A stretch of DNA of 64,000 bases from Coturnix japonica (Eukaryota > Chordata > Aves > Galliformes > Phasianidae), in the NCBI RefSeq assembly GCF_001577835.2, contig NC_029519.1, positions 73,405,738 through 73,469,737 of the forward strand. Direction: 5' to 3'. A program made the translations under genes and the position numbers. Position 1 is the stretch's first letter. Each line of letters opens with the position of its first letter. Below are positions 1 through 12,700 of this stretch, piece after piece. Under the pieces are notes generated by a model that saw nothing but the letters and a program-made list of their open reading frames with translations, had not been told where the DNA came from and searched no databases.

Positions 1-345
1 GGGGAACGTGCGGTCCCTCCCTGCCCGGGGTGGGGCCTGGCGGTGGCGGCGCTCCGACGGCCGCTGCTGGAGGCGGCGGCGGCCCCGGGCTCGTCCCACA
101 TATACCCTCATCGCTTCGCTCGTCCCAGCTTGTCCTCATTGCCTCCTGCGGCCGCTGGGCCATGGCCGGGCCCCTCAGCGCTGCCAGCTAGTCCCGCAGC
201 TTCGTATTCCAGCCTCCGCCTTCCCGTCTGTTGCTGTCTGCAAGGACTTCCCCACCCGTGTGCGCACTATTCGACTTTCCCGTTCCTCCCTGCACCGTGA
301 CTGCACTTTTCCCCTTTCTTCCTCGCTCCCCTCCTGCCGCCGAGG
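1..345 (+). promoter_or_regulatory. HTRA3: HTRA3 promoter and 5' UTR in a CpG island
   Basis: The sequence from the window edge to about 790 is GC-rich and dense in CpG, in contrast to the AT-rich remainder, and it runs into coding exon 1. A weak TATA-like stretch (CATATAC, about 99-105) is followed about 30 bases on by a pyrimidine-rich initiator-like TCCTCATT (133-140). If these are used, the 5' UTR would be roughly 210 nt. The transcription start is not proven, and the promoter may extend beyond the left edge of the window. Confidence 0.55.
162..191 (+). other. Possible upstream ORF in the HTRA3 5' UTR
   Basis: A nine-codon ORF (MAGPLSAAS, stop TAG) begins in a strong initiation context, GGGCCATGGC, with G at +4 but G rather than A at -3. 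It ends about 155 nt before the HTRA3 ATG. It matters only if transcription starts upstream of 162, which the sequence alone cannot show. Confidence 0.35.
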
Positions 346-763
346 ATGCGGCTGTCGCTGCTCAGCTCGCTTCTCGTTCTCTGCATCAGCCGCGGCTTCG
401 CCGAGCTCCCGGCAGCCCGAGCCAAGTGCCCGACCCGCTGCGATGTCTCCAAGTGCCCCAGCCCCAGCTGCCCCAGCGGATACGTCCCCGACCGCTGCAA
501 CTGCTGCCTCATCTGCGCCGCGGGAGAAGGGGACTCGTGTGGCCGCAAGGAAGACCCTCCCTGCGGGGACAGCCTGGACTGCCGCTACCCCATGGGCAAG
601 CGCTTCGCCAAGGGGGTCTGCCAGTGCAAGCTCAGCGCTCAGGTGTGCGGCAGCGACGGCCTCACCTACGATAACATCTGCCAGCTGAAGGCTGTGAGCC
701 GCAAGGCGCTGCAGCACGGGCTGCCCGCTGTCGCCCAGGTGCAGAAGGGAGCCTGTGAATCGG
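346..763 (+). CDS. HTRA3: HTRA3 coding exon 1 (signal peptide, IGFBP and Kazal-like modules)
   Basis: The exon encodes residues 1-139 plus the first base of codon 140. The ATG at 346 has A at -3 (CCGAGGATGC) and opens directly onto a hydrophobic signal peptide ([19 protein letters not shown]), which fixes the start. Both extracellular modules sit in this single exon. The donor is TCGG|GTAGGA at 764. The frame stays open into the intron to about 840 but loses family similarity after the splice site. Base composition is strongly GC-rich, unlike every later exon. Confidence 0.95.
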
Positions 764-3700
764 GTAGGAGCATGGCGGGGCCTGATGCGGGGCGAGGGCT
801 TCATGCAGGGGTGGGAAGAGGTGAGGGTTGGGGTGGTTAGGAGAGCTGGGGGTTCCCCCAGGGCCAAACAGTTCACCCTGTTGCTGGTAATCGCTGTGGT
901 GTGGATCAGGGGCACGTGAAGGGGATCAGGTTCTCTGTGAGCAGCACAGATCCCTCTTCTTGATCCTGTGGTGGAAGCTGGGAAGGTTGTACGGTGGTGG
1001 CATGGCTGTGGATACCACAGGCACAGCTGTCGGATCAGTGCAGCACTGACACCCTTCACAGTCATCATCTAGGCAGTGCCACAAGTTTGCCCTGAAACCA
1101 TTCACATCACTCTTGTTTTGGAGCCATAAAGTCATTAAGGTTGGAAAGACCACTAAGTTCATATAGACCAAACATGGACCTATGCCTGCAACGTCTCTAG
1201 ACTATGTCCCTCATTGTCAAGTCTGCTCTTTTTTTTTATGAGAACTTCCATGGATGGTGACTCCTCCACGTCCCTGGGCTGTCCTTTCTAATACTTTACT
1301 CTTCCTGAGAAGTTTTTCTAACAGCAAACCTGAACCTCCCATGGTACATCTCAAAGCCAGTATCTCTTCTCTTATTGCTTTTACCTGGGAAAAGAGGCTG
1401 ACCCCCACCTCACTACAAGCTCTTTTCAGGGAGTAGTACAGAACAATAAGGTCTCTCCTGAACCTCCTCTTCTCCAGACTGAACCATCCCAGGGTTGGCA
1501 CTCGCTATTGATGTGTTTCAATGACATTACATGCCTGGGCTGCCCTGCAGAGCCATTATGGCACATCCTACACAGAGCACAGCCTGCAAGTGTGCTCTGA
1601 GACCTTCCCTGGAGATGTTAGCAGATGTTAATTGTATTTACCAGATGAGTATCTCTAGCAAGAAGTGCAGGTTAAGGCTGTATTGCTCAAACTATGCAGA
1701 AAAAGCACCAGATAGAAGACTATGTTTCACATGTTCTGTTTTATTTTCCTCTGACAGGAAATGCTGTAGCTGTAGTCTTGAGGAATTGAAAGGGGAATGG
1801 ATGCCTACGAATTTTACTTATGGTTTAAAATCAGATCAGATAGTCCTTTGTTTATCAGTAGGATACTACGGCCTCTGCTTGTCCTAGGCTATTGTAATAA
1901 TCTGTGATAACCTCAGGCTGGATGGTATAACTTTAAAAAGCTTAGTAACCACCTACATTGCTTTTTTTATTTTATTTTTTTGTCAGTGTTACTAAAATTG
2001 GTCACTTCGTGGAAGTGTTAACATTTCTAGTTTATTTTCACACACTTCCTTGTATATTATTTTAAGATTGTACTTATACATCTTTTCGCATACAGTTCCT
2101 GGAAAGAAGAATCATATGTGTAGCAGGGTTTTAAATCATGTATTAGTGCATGTATCTTTTCGGAGCCCAGAATTACTCGGATGCTAACCTGGAGATGTGA
2201 TGATCAGTCTCTCCTGTATTTTGCAGTTATAAATTGCTGTTTGTTTCTTTGTGTTCCCCATAAGCATCCATCAGCTTTAGTACTCCAACTAGTTGGTTGG
2301 AACTGATCCACTCGACATATCTAGAGTGTTTACCCAAAATGAGTGAACTAGCCTGCATCTAGGGGCTAACATACTGTCAGGGGGTTGGCGTGTATGACAT
2401 TCTCTTTAAGAAATCCTCCTGAGCCTACTGTTTAAAAGGCTTAGGAATTCAGAGTGTTGAGGTAGAAGTAATGCTTTTTTTTCAAGCAACTTTTTTAGTA
2501 TTCACTTTATTTTGGCTTTATGTTTTGTTCTGGTTAACCTCAGCTTAGTTGAAGCATCTGGTTCTCTGTGAAGTTCTAATTTTTTTTTACTCAGTTCTAC
2601 AGCTGTACAAACTGAAGCTCAGAGAATCTAAGTGTCTTGCCCAAGGTCATATTGAGCTGGTGGCTGAGCCAGGAATAGAAGTCAGTTATGGTACTTCTTT
2701 TCGTTGTATTTTTTTTCTTTTTTTTTCTTTAACAACAACATGCAATGTCTGTAATGAAAGGTTTTAGAAGAAAATCAACAGTTTAAAATTACTGTCGAGT
2801 GTCTCTATTTTCCCCACTGGTGAAAGAAATCTGGCCTCAGATGACTCAGAGTTTGGAGGCCTAATCTAGTTACAAAGTCAATCCAGTTTTACTTAACTAT
2901 GCATATATTAAAATAATCATGGGTAATAGTAGCCTTACATAGCATGACTTAGTTCTTTTCAGAATCTTCAGTGTTTCTGAGGGGCAGCTCTAGATACTTC
3001 TGCTTCTATCACAGAATCATAGAACGGCTTGGGTTGGAAGGGACCTCAAGGATCATCAAGTTCCAGCCCCCTGCCACAGGCAGGGTCACCAGCCTCCAGA
3101 TCTGGCATTAGACCAGGTTGCCAGGGGCCACATTTAACCTGGTCTTGAACACCTTCAGGAATGGAACATCCGCAGCTGCTCTGGGCAGCCTGTTCCAGCA
3201 CCTCACCATTCTCTCTGTGAAGAACTTCCCCCTGACATCCAATCTAAACCTTCCCTCCTTGAGCTTAAGACCATTTCCCCTGTCCTATTACCCTTAACCT
3301 CATAAAAAGTTGTTTTCCCTTCTTTTTATAATCTCCTTTTAAATACTATAAGGCTGCAATGAGATATTCTTCAGTATATGCCTGTGTCCTGAAAACCACT
3401 ACCTATGTTGTTAGCCTTATGCATCTAAGCAGATGCATAAACTTATCAAAGACACTACTATGACTGGTATGCAGAACTTCTGGATATATTTAAATTGTAT
3501 GTTACAAATAATTGTGATGGTGCTTTTTTTCCCCACCTGTTTAACTCAAGATATCATACTATATGGTAATTTACTGAAACAGCTAGCTTTTTCCTTCCTT
3601 TTATCACTTTATGGCACAAAGTTGTATAGACTGATGTAATGGTATAAATGTTTATGGAAGACAAACTCTGTAGTCAAAGACCTGTTCCTACACAGCTCTA

Positions 3701-6700
3701 TTTCCTACTGTAACAAATATAATATTTTACAGTGTCACATAATCTACTATTAAAATATCCTCACCCAAAGTATTCATGAAATCACCTGTGATTTATGGCC
3801 AATTTATCTCAGATATTTTCTTACACAGAGGAATGTTCATGAGCTCTCAATACTGCATTATTGGTACAGTTAATAATTCTTTGCAGCGTTATTTTCCTTA
3901 TGGAAGGTAGCTCAAATGTCAAAGGATTTGGGTTGCCTTATGAGACAAAATCCAAAAGACTGATTAGAAAACCTTTGAAAAAATGAATTCCAGGAAACAT
4001 GGCCCACTGGCTTTAACACTGGTCTTTTAAAGGATTCTGCCCTGTATAACTGAAGTTGCTGTTGCGAAGTGGGCGTGATGTAAAGCCTTACCCTTGTCTT
4101 AAAAAGGTTTGGCTGACAGGAGCCTAGAAGTTAAGTTCCTGAAAAAAAACACAGTTGAAAATACAGTTAACCTAAGGAGTGTAAATGCAGGTCATTCTAC
4201 CTGAGGCATTTGTAATGTGCAAGTGTGTAACCATAAAGATACAGAGGAGTAAATGACTAAGTATGTCAGTGCTTTCATTTCTGAGAAATTGCCCAATTAA
4301 GAGGTACTGAGGTCTCCTACCAGCAGTGCTGTCATCAAAGCTTTGCAACTGACTCCAGCTATATTTAGGGAAATGTGCTGCAAGGTGTTGGCTACAAATA
4401 AAGTCCAACTAAATTTCTTTACTGATTGTTTTCCTCGTGTCTGATATTGTTTTGAGTTCCTGCAGGTGAGGATGAATCCTGTACATTGCTTGGTATATTT
4501 GAGAGTACAGTGCTTTATTGCTTTCATACCCATCAGAAAGGAGATGTTCTCATAGTGTCTCAAAGTGAGAGTCACTTGGGAAGGAGGAATAACAAGCTTC
4601 TGAATTCAGTGAGCTGGTTAAGTACCTTTGATGGAAGGCATGTGCTAGTTTTTCTGTCTAGTCATTGTGACTGCTGTATTGCACAAGAAAGCAACTTTGG
4701 TGTTGGTTTACCAAATTGTTTTCATCTGTTCATGGTAGACATCCATTGTATAAACAAGTTGCCTGAACCATAAAGTGGCATTAAAGCCATCAAGGCTTTA
4801 TGGTCAGTGCACAGCTATGCAACTTGATCTTAATGCTGAATTCATCAGAAAAACTGCCCATGAACCTACATTTCCAGCAGATGTTTCTGTTTTTTAAGTA
4901 GAGACTTTATAATCTTTTATTTGTCTTTCATTTATTTCCATGAAAGCACAGTAAGGACAATATTTATCCCCAGAGATCAGATCTGCCAGGTTGCAGTCTT
5001 TTCTTAGACATAATAATTTTGCTGAACATACAGATCCTTTCTGAAGTTGGTTTTAGAAGAGGAATGAGAGAACAGTCTCAAAAGAATAAGTCTCCCGGGC
5101 TCACAAATTCCTAATGCATTTAAAATTGTGGCTCTTAACACAAAGTATTGTCTTTAAGAAAGCACTGAATGTGATTTGATTCAATTCTACGGTAAGTTGG
5201 CAGATGCTCAAAAACTTCCAGTCTTCTGAGATTCTAAATGGTTCTAATTTTATTGTCTTCAGAAGGATAATGACAATTTATTTCTGCTTTTTTTTTTTTT
5301 TTTTTTTTCTTCCCTTTCCCCCCCCCCCCCCCCCCCCCAGTTCTTTTTCAACTCCACAAATTCGTTATTGTTCCTGATTTACAGCAGTGTTAATATGATT
5401 GGACTGGGTTTACTGCCTCTGCAAGAAAGTAAACATAAAGCTATTAAATGAACTCATATCCTGTAGGTAATGCTGTTATCCAAGTCTTTGGCTGAAAGTA
5501 AGTGACTCCTACCTGACTGTCACTTAGCTTTAGCTATATATAAATCCAATGTGGTCAGAGCCCATAGAATTAGAACCATGAGATCAAATTTAACAAAACA
5601 GACTGAGCAATTTAAACTGCAGTTTATGTACCTATTCCCAAGTGTGGATTTTAAGTGCTCTGTGAGAGGTGCTGGAATGAGAGTTGAGATTTGCTGAATC
5701 TGGTTGAATTGAGGGCATGGATTGGACAAATCTAGTCCTTTTAATAAGAAAAATACAGAAATCTTAGGACTATAAATTTGATTTTGCTTCAGGTTTGCAG
5801 CACTTTTTAATGTCTTGGTTTTTTTATAGATAGTTAATAGGCTTACATTGTTTCTTTTTGCCAAGATAAATTAGCTTTGGCTAATGTGAAATGATTTTGA
5901 GCACAGAGTAACAACATGGAGAATAATGGGTGCTATTGAGAAACCTTTGGAAAAATATGCGACAGGTCTCAGTAGGTCAATAGGTCAAAAAAAATGAAAC
6001 TCAGAGCTTTTACAGTCACAGTCCAGCAGAGGTCTGAGAGCTGCATGGAACTGCAAGGCAGCAAGAACGTCTGGTGGGAGAGAGGAAAATGAAAAAGGTA
6101 CATTTAATGCTATGTTTTAGTAGGCGCAGTAGCAGTTCTCTACCAGGTAATGCAAATCAAAGGATAGATTGAAGGTCTGACACATAGCTTCTTGTCACCC
6201 CCAGCTTCCAGAATGGGACTGAAGAGTTTCTATGCAAGTATATCAAGGTTGTAAGTCAGTTTTCACCAGTATTTAGCCATCAGCAGATTCTAATAAGGAC
6301 GGCTCATCTCTCATCAGCCCAACAATTTTCAACTAGACCTTTCTTACAGAGCTTATGTGTGTATTCTTAATCCTCCTTTGTTTTAATTTTCCCCTTCCAC
6401 TAGGGAAGGCCAATTTGGATTCACCTTTAGGTCTGAGAGTTGCTATTTTCTGATCCCAGCAGCAAGTCTCAGGATTTGTGTTCAGACCAAGAAATACTCT
6501 AACAATTATATGGGAAGAAGTGAAGCTTTGCTTCAGTTTTACAGTTTCATCTCTATTTTATTGCATTTTATTTTCTTTCACTCTTTCAATATTTATGTTC
6601 ATCTGCTGTCTTATTCAGATTTTCTTTCTACTTACCCCCACATCATACCTGGAAAGCCATTCATAATGTTTGCCTCGTGATGGGTTAGGAGCAGTGTGAC

Positions 6701-9700
6701 GCTGAGCTTTTGGCAGGCTTCTTCCTTGGCTTTTGGCCTTGTACAGTGCTGTGACAATGTGGCATGGGTTGGAACAATTCAGCACTCAGAAGATACCAAG
6801 AGATTTAGTTGCCCTTAGTCATGCAGAGCCACACTGATGTACACCAATAGAAAGCCTGCATTCATAGTGCCTTTCCCACATGCACTTCAGTTCTTGTACA
6901 GTGACTGAAGGTCTGTCCAACTGTGTTTCATACATGTGCAGTCATTTGTGTTAAGGCACACTTGATGAAAATGTTGAATCCTACCAGTGAACACTGCTGT
7001 GTATGCAAGCATTTAAAGTCATGTTAGTAGACTTCAAAGGATATGCTGCGTAATCAGGCAAGCTTCTAATGAGCTGAAGCTAAGATCAATCTTCAGTGTC
7101 CCAGAAAGCAAAATAAATGATAGTGTATTGTGCTTACGTTTGTCTGACTTTTTAATTCTTGCTTGTATCATCTCTTTTAAGCCAAGTACTGAAAGAAGTG
7201 TATTCAATTGTTTAGAGTGATTTTTCAGAGTGCGTGAGAATGTACATAGAAATAATAGACTGAAACTAGTCCTGCCAAGTTCCATCTGTTTATACTGTAT
7301 CATATAAATTTAGCTTGCTAAATGTAAGCATGGTTTCTTTCCCCTTGAAAGTAAATTTCATATCCAGTAATGGGGAAAAGTACTCACAGATTTTTATGGA
7401 GAAATACCTAGTTGTCTTAGTCTGATCTCTTTAATACTTTTTATTCATAGTTGTGTTGTGTCTGTTCCAAAAGTTGCAAAGCTACTGTCTTTGCTTCACG
7501 TCCTTAGTTACAGTGGTGAAAATAACCTTTGAACTGAGAATTACACAAAATAGTATGAGACCTACTGTGAGCTCATTCTTCTGCATGAGCTGAACTTGGA
7601 GCAAATCATGTTGGCACAAAGCATTGCTTCTGTATAGTTGGTGTCATTTAGACATTAAAAAATAGGAGTTAAAGTGTAGACTCCGCACTTCTTCACCAAA
7701 TAGAATCTGAACTCCTGGAATAAATGGCATCCTGCAGCACCGGATTTGGAAAAAAGCAAAACATGCTATTGCTGTATCCAATTACAATTTCTCTACTCGT
7801 GCCCTGGATCCCATAGTTAACACTGATATTTGAATGTAGTGATATGTCTCCTAGCATATGTTTAAGATATGTGGTGATGCGTATCCATGCAGTAGGACTG
7901 CAGATAAACATGGCATTCTTCCAGAATACTGTTGTTTGTGATGTTATGACATTAGAAGTCATGATGCTATTTTCCTCTAAGATCTCTATTCCACAGAATT
8001 ATATTCTGTACTTCTAACTGCTCTGCATAATGCTGTTTGACCTACATAGCTTTATTAGATGAACACTTATCATATGGTAAACTATTGCTGTGTTAAACTA
8101 CTTGTGACAGCTTAAATCTTAAATGTTAAAGGTTATCGTTTACAGCAAATTTCTAGTGTATCTACTTCAAAAACTCCAAACTTGTGCTGTAAAAGAAGTT
8201 CCCAAATGCTGCAGCTATATTACTGAGTACTTGTTAGACTACAGATTGAAAACCACATCCTATTGGACCTCTCCATACAAGAAAGACTTTGATAAACTAT
8301 AATGAGTTCATCAGAATGTCACCAAGATGTTTGTGGGGATGGGAGCATATGTGCTGTGAGAGCCAGGTAAGGGAACAGGGCTTGTTCAGCCTGGAGAAGA
8401 GAGCTTCAGGAGGACCTAACAGCAGCCTTCTGGTATTCATGAAGAAGTTATTGAGAAAGTGAACCCAGGCTCTTCATAGCTGCAAGTAGTGGAAGGATGA
8501 GAGACCACAAGTGTGAATTGAAACATGAATTTCTACAAGAAAGATTCAGACAGGGTATAAGAAACTTCTGTCTCGTGGGGGTGAGCAGAGCAGTGGGACA
8601 AGTACCCACAGACTTTCCAGTTTCTAGTTGAAAGCTGTCTTGGTAGGAGAAACAGATTTGAAATTATTTTTATCTTATCTGCTTGGTGAAAAGGGTATAG
8701 TCTTACTAACATATCCAATTCTTTCTGCTAGTATAGGTCACCTACAGTCCAGCAGTCCGAGATACAAATTCAACTTCATAGCAGATGTGGTGGAGAAGAT
8801 TGCACCTGCAGTTGTGCACATTGAACTGTTCCTCAGGTAACTTTTAATTCTTTCAGTTGTAATTGCTTTGTTTTACAAAAGTCTACAAACATTTTTCTTT
8901 CTTCCCTTTCCAATTAAACAGAACATACTGACTTTGAGTTTCTAATGTTCATAGAATACTCTGAAACATAGCAAACTCATTTATTTGGAGAAGGAAAATA
9001 CAAAGATTGTGAAATTGAGATATCTCCTGAATGCTACAGTTACCAATTTGTGATTAGTATTTTGAGAGAACGTTACAAATGAATGTTTTTAAGATATTTG
9101 CATTCTATATGAAGGCTTTTTTGTTGGTATTTTTTTTTCTTTATAAGAAAATGTTTTTCCAGCAGCCTGGGTGCTAATTGTTATACTGCCTTCTGCCTGG
9201 GATTGACTCCAGTTCTTTACTGCTGAATAACCCGGAACTTTCAAACAATTTCCTAATAAGGATCACATCTTAAAAGAAGGAAGAATTTGTGGACCTTTTC
9301 TCATCTTCTGCAGCATTTTCTGTTCCTCTAACAAATCTAAGGTCATTAAGCAATTGTAATTGTTCACAGAGAAAAGTCATAGTACTTTAAACAGTTTATA
9401 AAGTCCTGTCTGTAGTGCAGTGAACATCATTCCCTACCAAAAGTACCTCTTGTTAGTATTTTTCATTTCTTTTGTCTTTGACATTCCCAATCCTTTTAGT
9501 CCCCAGACATCTTTTTCTGACAGTCTGCCCTTTTGCTTCATGATTCCCTGAGACATCCCCTCTTTGTTTGCTCCTCTGCCTGGCTACAAGGAAAAGGACT
9601 AAGCTTTCAAAATACATAAATAAATAAAATAAAACCCAATTTCTATCTCCCTGACTAAAATCAATGTGCAGTTTTCAGAAAGAGATTAATTTTATTTCTT

Positions 9701-12700
9701 TTTTTTTGTGAAGATTTCAACATTGGTCATCAAATGCTCTGTTATTGGCTGAAAGATGGTAAATGATCTCTGATGTAATCTTCTTTAAATTATGTTTGCC
9801 TTATGAGTTACAGTTACTTGCTTCTTGTTTAGGCACCCTCTGTTTGGTCGAAATGTCCCACTTTCCAGTGGATCTGGGTTTATTATGTCTGATTCTGGTT
9901 TAATTGTGACCAATGCACATGTGGTGTCAAGTACCAATGCTATATCAGGGAGACAGCAGTTGAAAGTGCAGCTACAGAATGGAGATACATATGAAGCAAC
10001 CATCAGAGACATTGACAAGAAATCTGACATTGCAACAATAAAAATCCACCCTAAGGTGAGTGGTATAAAGAGCTGAATTACTTAATTTGGTAACCTTGTC
10101 TAAGTTTCATTGAGTACAGACGTACTGGCTGGAATATATGCTTAGGGATTCCTTGGAAATGTGCCTGGAGATAACAACGTACTGAACAAACTGTTTCTAT
10201 AGGCCTGGAATTTTTGTTGCATCTTAGAATTGAATAACTTTGTCTTCTCTGCAGGGGATGGCTATAAGAAAGAAGGAGGCAGGCACTTTAGCAAGGCATG
10301 TTGTGATAGGATAAGGGGAAATGGTTTCAAATAAAAAGAGGAGGTCTAGATGGGATATAAGTAAGTTTTTACAGTAAGAATAGTGAAGTCCTGGTGCGGG
10401 TTTGCCAGACAGGTGATGGATGCTCCATCCCTGGCAACATTCAAAGTGAGTTTGGACCAGGCTCTGAGCAGCCTGATCTAGCTACCTATTGCAGGGTAGT
10501 TGGATTAGATGACCTTTAAGGGTCCCTTCTAATTCAAATGATTCAAGGAGCTGTTATAAAAGAGAAGCAGCTCAGCTAACACATGGCCAGGTTTGGCTAC
10601 CTTTCCCTGAAGACACGGACCATTCTGATTACTTATTGTAGTTTAGTGTCCAGTACATTTACTGGCAGAAAATGTAGGAGAAGTGGCAGGCTTGTATTTT
10701 ATTGCTAGGAGGAGGAGGGAAGAACCTGCTGGAAAGCAGGGAAATCTTGTTCAGAATCTTGCTTGCATTTTCTGGATGAAATTGGAAGGTAATGCCAATG
10801 GCAGTTTGTTTCTGATAGTTTAAGGCAGTAATCTCCTTCAGTATACTAATGCTATCAGGCATGATTCTGGGATCATATTCTAGGGAGATGCATTAATATA
10901 ATGGAAAGTATACGTTCCTAACTTCTAACAAGTTTTTAAAAATCTTTCTAGTTATTTTCATTATAAACTAATGACTGCTTTTTTTCTTCTGTTTTATTTA
11001 AGAAAAAATTACCCGTATTGTTACTGGGACACTCTGCTGATCTAAGACCAGGAGAATTTGTGGTGGCGATTGGAAGCCCATTTGCCCTACAGAACACTGT
11101 GACAACAGGTATTGTCAGCACTGCTCAGCGAGATGGCAAAGAACTTGGCTTGCGGGACTCGGATATGGATTACATTCAGACAGATGCTATTATCAATGTA
11201 AGTACTAGGTATGCGAGAAGCTGAGCTTCACAGTCCTGGGACCTTGAAATACCCACATATTCAGCAGAGAGATGAATCCACCAAATAAAAGCTGCTTTGT
11301 TTGAAGTCAGTGATAGGCTCTTATTTTTGTAGAAGACTATACAGTGCCTGTCAGTTTTGTTCAGGCATTAATGTTGTGAAAAGGATATTAAATAAAATGG
11401 ACCTCTATGAGCTTGTTGTCTGCAACGATGTGTGACAGACTCCTCTCATTCTGTAACTCTTGTGCAGTAAGATGTGATTATACTGACCAGCAGTAAATCA
11501 ACACATTTTTCTCCATGCTTGTTCAGCTGGTCTGGTCCAGCAAGCTGTAGAATAGAGCAAAAGTTTCTTCCATCTCCATCCACCAGAAGCAGATGGAGCA
11601 GTCAAATTCATAGCATCTGCTTGAATTTAATGTCAGGACAGCTAGGTAAGATCTTAGGGAGAGCTTTTGGTTGTTCTTGTGTTTTTAAGGAGATAGGGGG
11701 GCTGTTGTTTCCCTTTGTGTGTCACACACTTCATATGAGAATCTAGATTTAAAATTATATAAAATTTGAAATCCTGTATAGACTTACACATCCCTCTAGC
11801 ACTGCACATTGTATAGAAATGCATGAAAACAATATCCTTCAGAGCAGCCAGAAGATGTTGAAAGTGCTTCAGTGAAATCCTTGGATGTGCATATAACTTG
11901 TAGCAAGTCTAAAAAGAGTACTGCGTGTGTATCTGAGGTAGAAAATGGCATGAAATTTTACATCTTAAATCTGTTACACTTTAAAAAAAAATGTATTGAG
12001 CATTTGTTTGCTGGAGCTCAATACCAGTTTTCACATGAAAACTCATAATGCTTAGCATTTCACACATGCAAAGCTCTTGGCACATGCTTATCCTTCACAG
12101 ACCTGTTGAGAGAAATTTTGAGCAAGAAAAAACAACAAACAATAGTAAATACTTTTTTGTGCTAAGATATGACATAAAAATTTGCTTTTTCAAGAAGTTC
12201 CAATAACAATACAGAAGCTGAAGCTCCGAAGACATTGATTTGGAATTAGTTTTTTAATATGTAAAAAAAAAAGTTTGCAAAACTCAAGATAAATGTGTTA
12301 CTTGGAAACATACTCTGAATTGGATGCAGAGAAGAAATTAGAACATGGGATTCTTGACTTCACGCCTGTGCACATTCCTCAAGATCAAACTATTTTCTTG
12401 CATATTCCTAGGCATTCACTGCCCTCAAAAGCTAGTGAGCAAGTTTAGGTTAGCAAAATGTTTTGGATGATACTAGTGCAAATGGAATATTGATGGTAAA
12501 GGAGGTAAGGAAAATGACAACACATATGAGTTGCTTTGTCACATGAAACCACAAAATATGGATGCAGTCACTGGCATAGGGATGCTGTGTACTTAGCTAA
12601 TGTGCTAGTTTTCTCCTGAGAATGGGAGGAGTTTGTGTGCTGGTCTACTCAGAGCATTCCTGTGGCTCAGCCAAGACTTTCCTGTAGGAATGTGCATACA

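Larger units (their letters stand above)
764..8736 (+). other. HTRA3: HTRA3 intron 1 (about 8 kb)
   Basis: This is the longest HTRA3 intron. Its first 80 bases are still GC-rich and continue the CpG island, and the rest is AT-rich. It holds CR1 fragments at about 1125-1497 and 3010-3310 (both antisense) and 8330-8600 (sense), a MIR-type SINE at 2588-2695, and a T21/C21 tract at 5288-5338. I see no conserved exon-like frame in the remainder. Confidence 0.85.

Noticed and set aside
764-840. Extension of the exon 1 frame into intron 1
   Set aside because: Family similarity ends at the donor at 764, and splicing to 8737 restores the conserved sequence in phase.
175-1068. A 297-codon open frame on the minus strand across HTRA3 exon 1
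   Set aside because: It mirrors the GC-rich first exon and continues into intron and CR1-flanking sequence. It has no recognisable domain and is best explained by low stop frequency in GC-rich DNA.
1531-1887. A 118-codon frame in intron 1 rich in cysteine
   Set aside because: No recognisable family, no flanking splice sites with support, and it lies directly beside a CR1 fragment.
8628-8736. Open frame upstream of exon 2 that could be an alternative N-terminus
   Set aside because: It starts with TTG and has no in-frame ATG before exon 2. The leading part is intron and CR1 relic.
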